Assembly (NCBI GenBank): GCA_029224185.1
Contig: CM055200.1
Location: forward strand, 9,064,170-9,128,169
Direction of reading: 5' to 3'
DNA length: 64,000 nt
From: Karalla daura
Taxonomy: Eukaryota; Chordata; Actinopteri; Chaetodontiformes; Leiognathidae
Shown here: positions 63,263-64,000 of the stretch, in pieces
How the letters are laid out: each line of letters begins with the position of its first letter
Numbering within the stretch: the stretch's first letter is position 1
Program-made: the position numbers and the translations under genes
The notes under the pieces: generated by a model
Database searches by the model: none
Told to the model about the DNA's origin: nothing
What the model saw: only the letters and a program-made list of their open reading frames with translations

Positions 63263-64000
63263 TTCTACGCCTCAGTGCTGGCCCTAAGGTGTTTGGAAGG
63301 CTTTACAGTCTGTCCCTCATAAACCTTACTATTCATTCAGAACGTCACATTTTAACATCACTTACAATAACACCAACAGTAACAAACGTGGGCGACCGCT
63401 AAAAATGTCTTTTACATAGACATTTTCTGTATTACAACTCTTACAACTCTTTTATGACAGTGCATGCCTTTACTCCCAGCTGACCGTGGACTTCATGACG
63501 TAGACGTGCTGTTTTGGTGAGAGGTGGCACCTAGCAGCAGGAACAACACGGGGCCGCGTTTCAGCCGTGAAATGGCAGCGTTTTAGCTCGTCCTTCCTGC
63601 CACTTTTTTTTTGCCCCAGCATACAGGATTTTCCCTGGCAGTTGCCCTCATGAAACTGTTTTTAGATCCCCCGTCTGTGGCGAGGTGCAAGGATAACAAA
63701 TATTTTCCACCGACTTGTGGGATAGCAGGTAGCACGGACCTGCGATGTATGAGAGAAAAGTGCAGTGGAGGGCGAACTGCAGAGGAAGTGTGGTGGCTTC
63801 AAAATGGAAAGTGGTGTCCGAGCAAATGTTGCCTTTACTGGCTGCGGAATTATTTCCATGATTATTGCAGTGTCTGTAGGATTGCCCCCGATGCCCTCCG
63901 GATTATAAAACCAAACTGATGATGTCTGTTCTTTTCTTTTGACTCACTCGAGCAGCAATGATTGGAATGGGATGGCACAGACAGTATTGAGCAACTCATT

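Larger units (their letters stand above)
61765..64000 (+). other. Intron 1 of the piezo1-like gene (incomplete)
   Basis: From the donor at 61,765 to the window end no acceptor and second exon can be recognised. The stretch contains two dinucleotide tracts and two retroelement-like segments, listed separately. The open frame at 63,611-63,919 is cysteine-rich but has no recognisable domain and is not called. Confidence 0.5.

Noticed and set aside
63611..63919. 102-codon cysteine-rich frame
   Set aside because: It lies within intron 1 of the piezo1-like gene and fits no zinc-binding or other motif I know; spacing of the cysteines is irregular.

Overview
The window reads as a teleost fish chromosome segment. 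Three genes have vertebrate-type introns. Dinucleotide and tetranucleotide microsatellites are abundant, and there are fish-type non-LTR retroelement pieces and short inverted-repeat DNA transposons. The species cannot be named from the sequence alone.

Bases 1 to about 46,690 are one uninterrupted head-to-tail satellite array with a monomer of about 655 bp. It holds 71 complete copies of a conserved core (first at 470, last at 46,282), and it enters the window already in mid-monomer, so it continues to the left. Each monomer joins a nearly invariant core of about 185 bp to an AT-rich, variable spacer of about 470 bp. Shared private variants reveal trimeric duplications, larger block duplications and mosaic recombinants. 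The right edge decays into a degenerate monomer (46,691-46,825), followed by one inverted-repeat element nested inside another (46,826-47,527).

From 48.7 kb the window is genic. aprt (adenine phosphoribosyltransferase, plus strand, five exons, 48,777-51,606) and cdt1 (replication licensing factor, minus strand, eleven exons, 53,817-58,432) converge tail to tail. Head to head with cdt1 lies the first coding exon of a gene on the plus strand (61,701-61,764) that matches the start of piezo1; the rest of the window is its first intron. From memory of the human map, APRT-CDT1-PIEZO1 have the same order and relative orientation on 16q24.3, so this is a conserved synteny block. The satellite occupies the side where GALNS lies in human.

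The three genes are not a functional operon: aprt salvages adenine, cdt1 loads the MCM helicase at origins, and piezo1 is a mechanosensitive channel. Points of most interest are the satellite core, its pattern of CpG loss, its higher-order structure, and a tandem exon duplication in cdt1.
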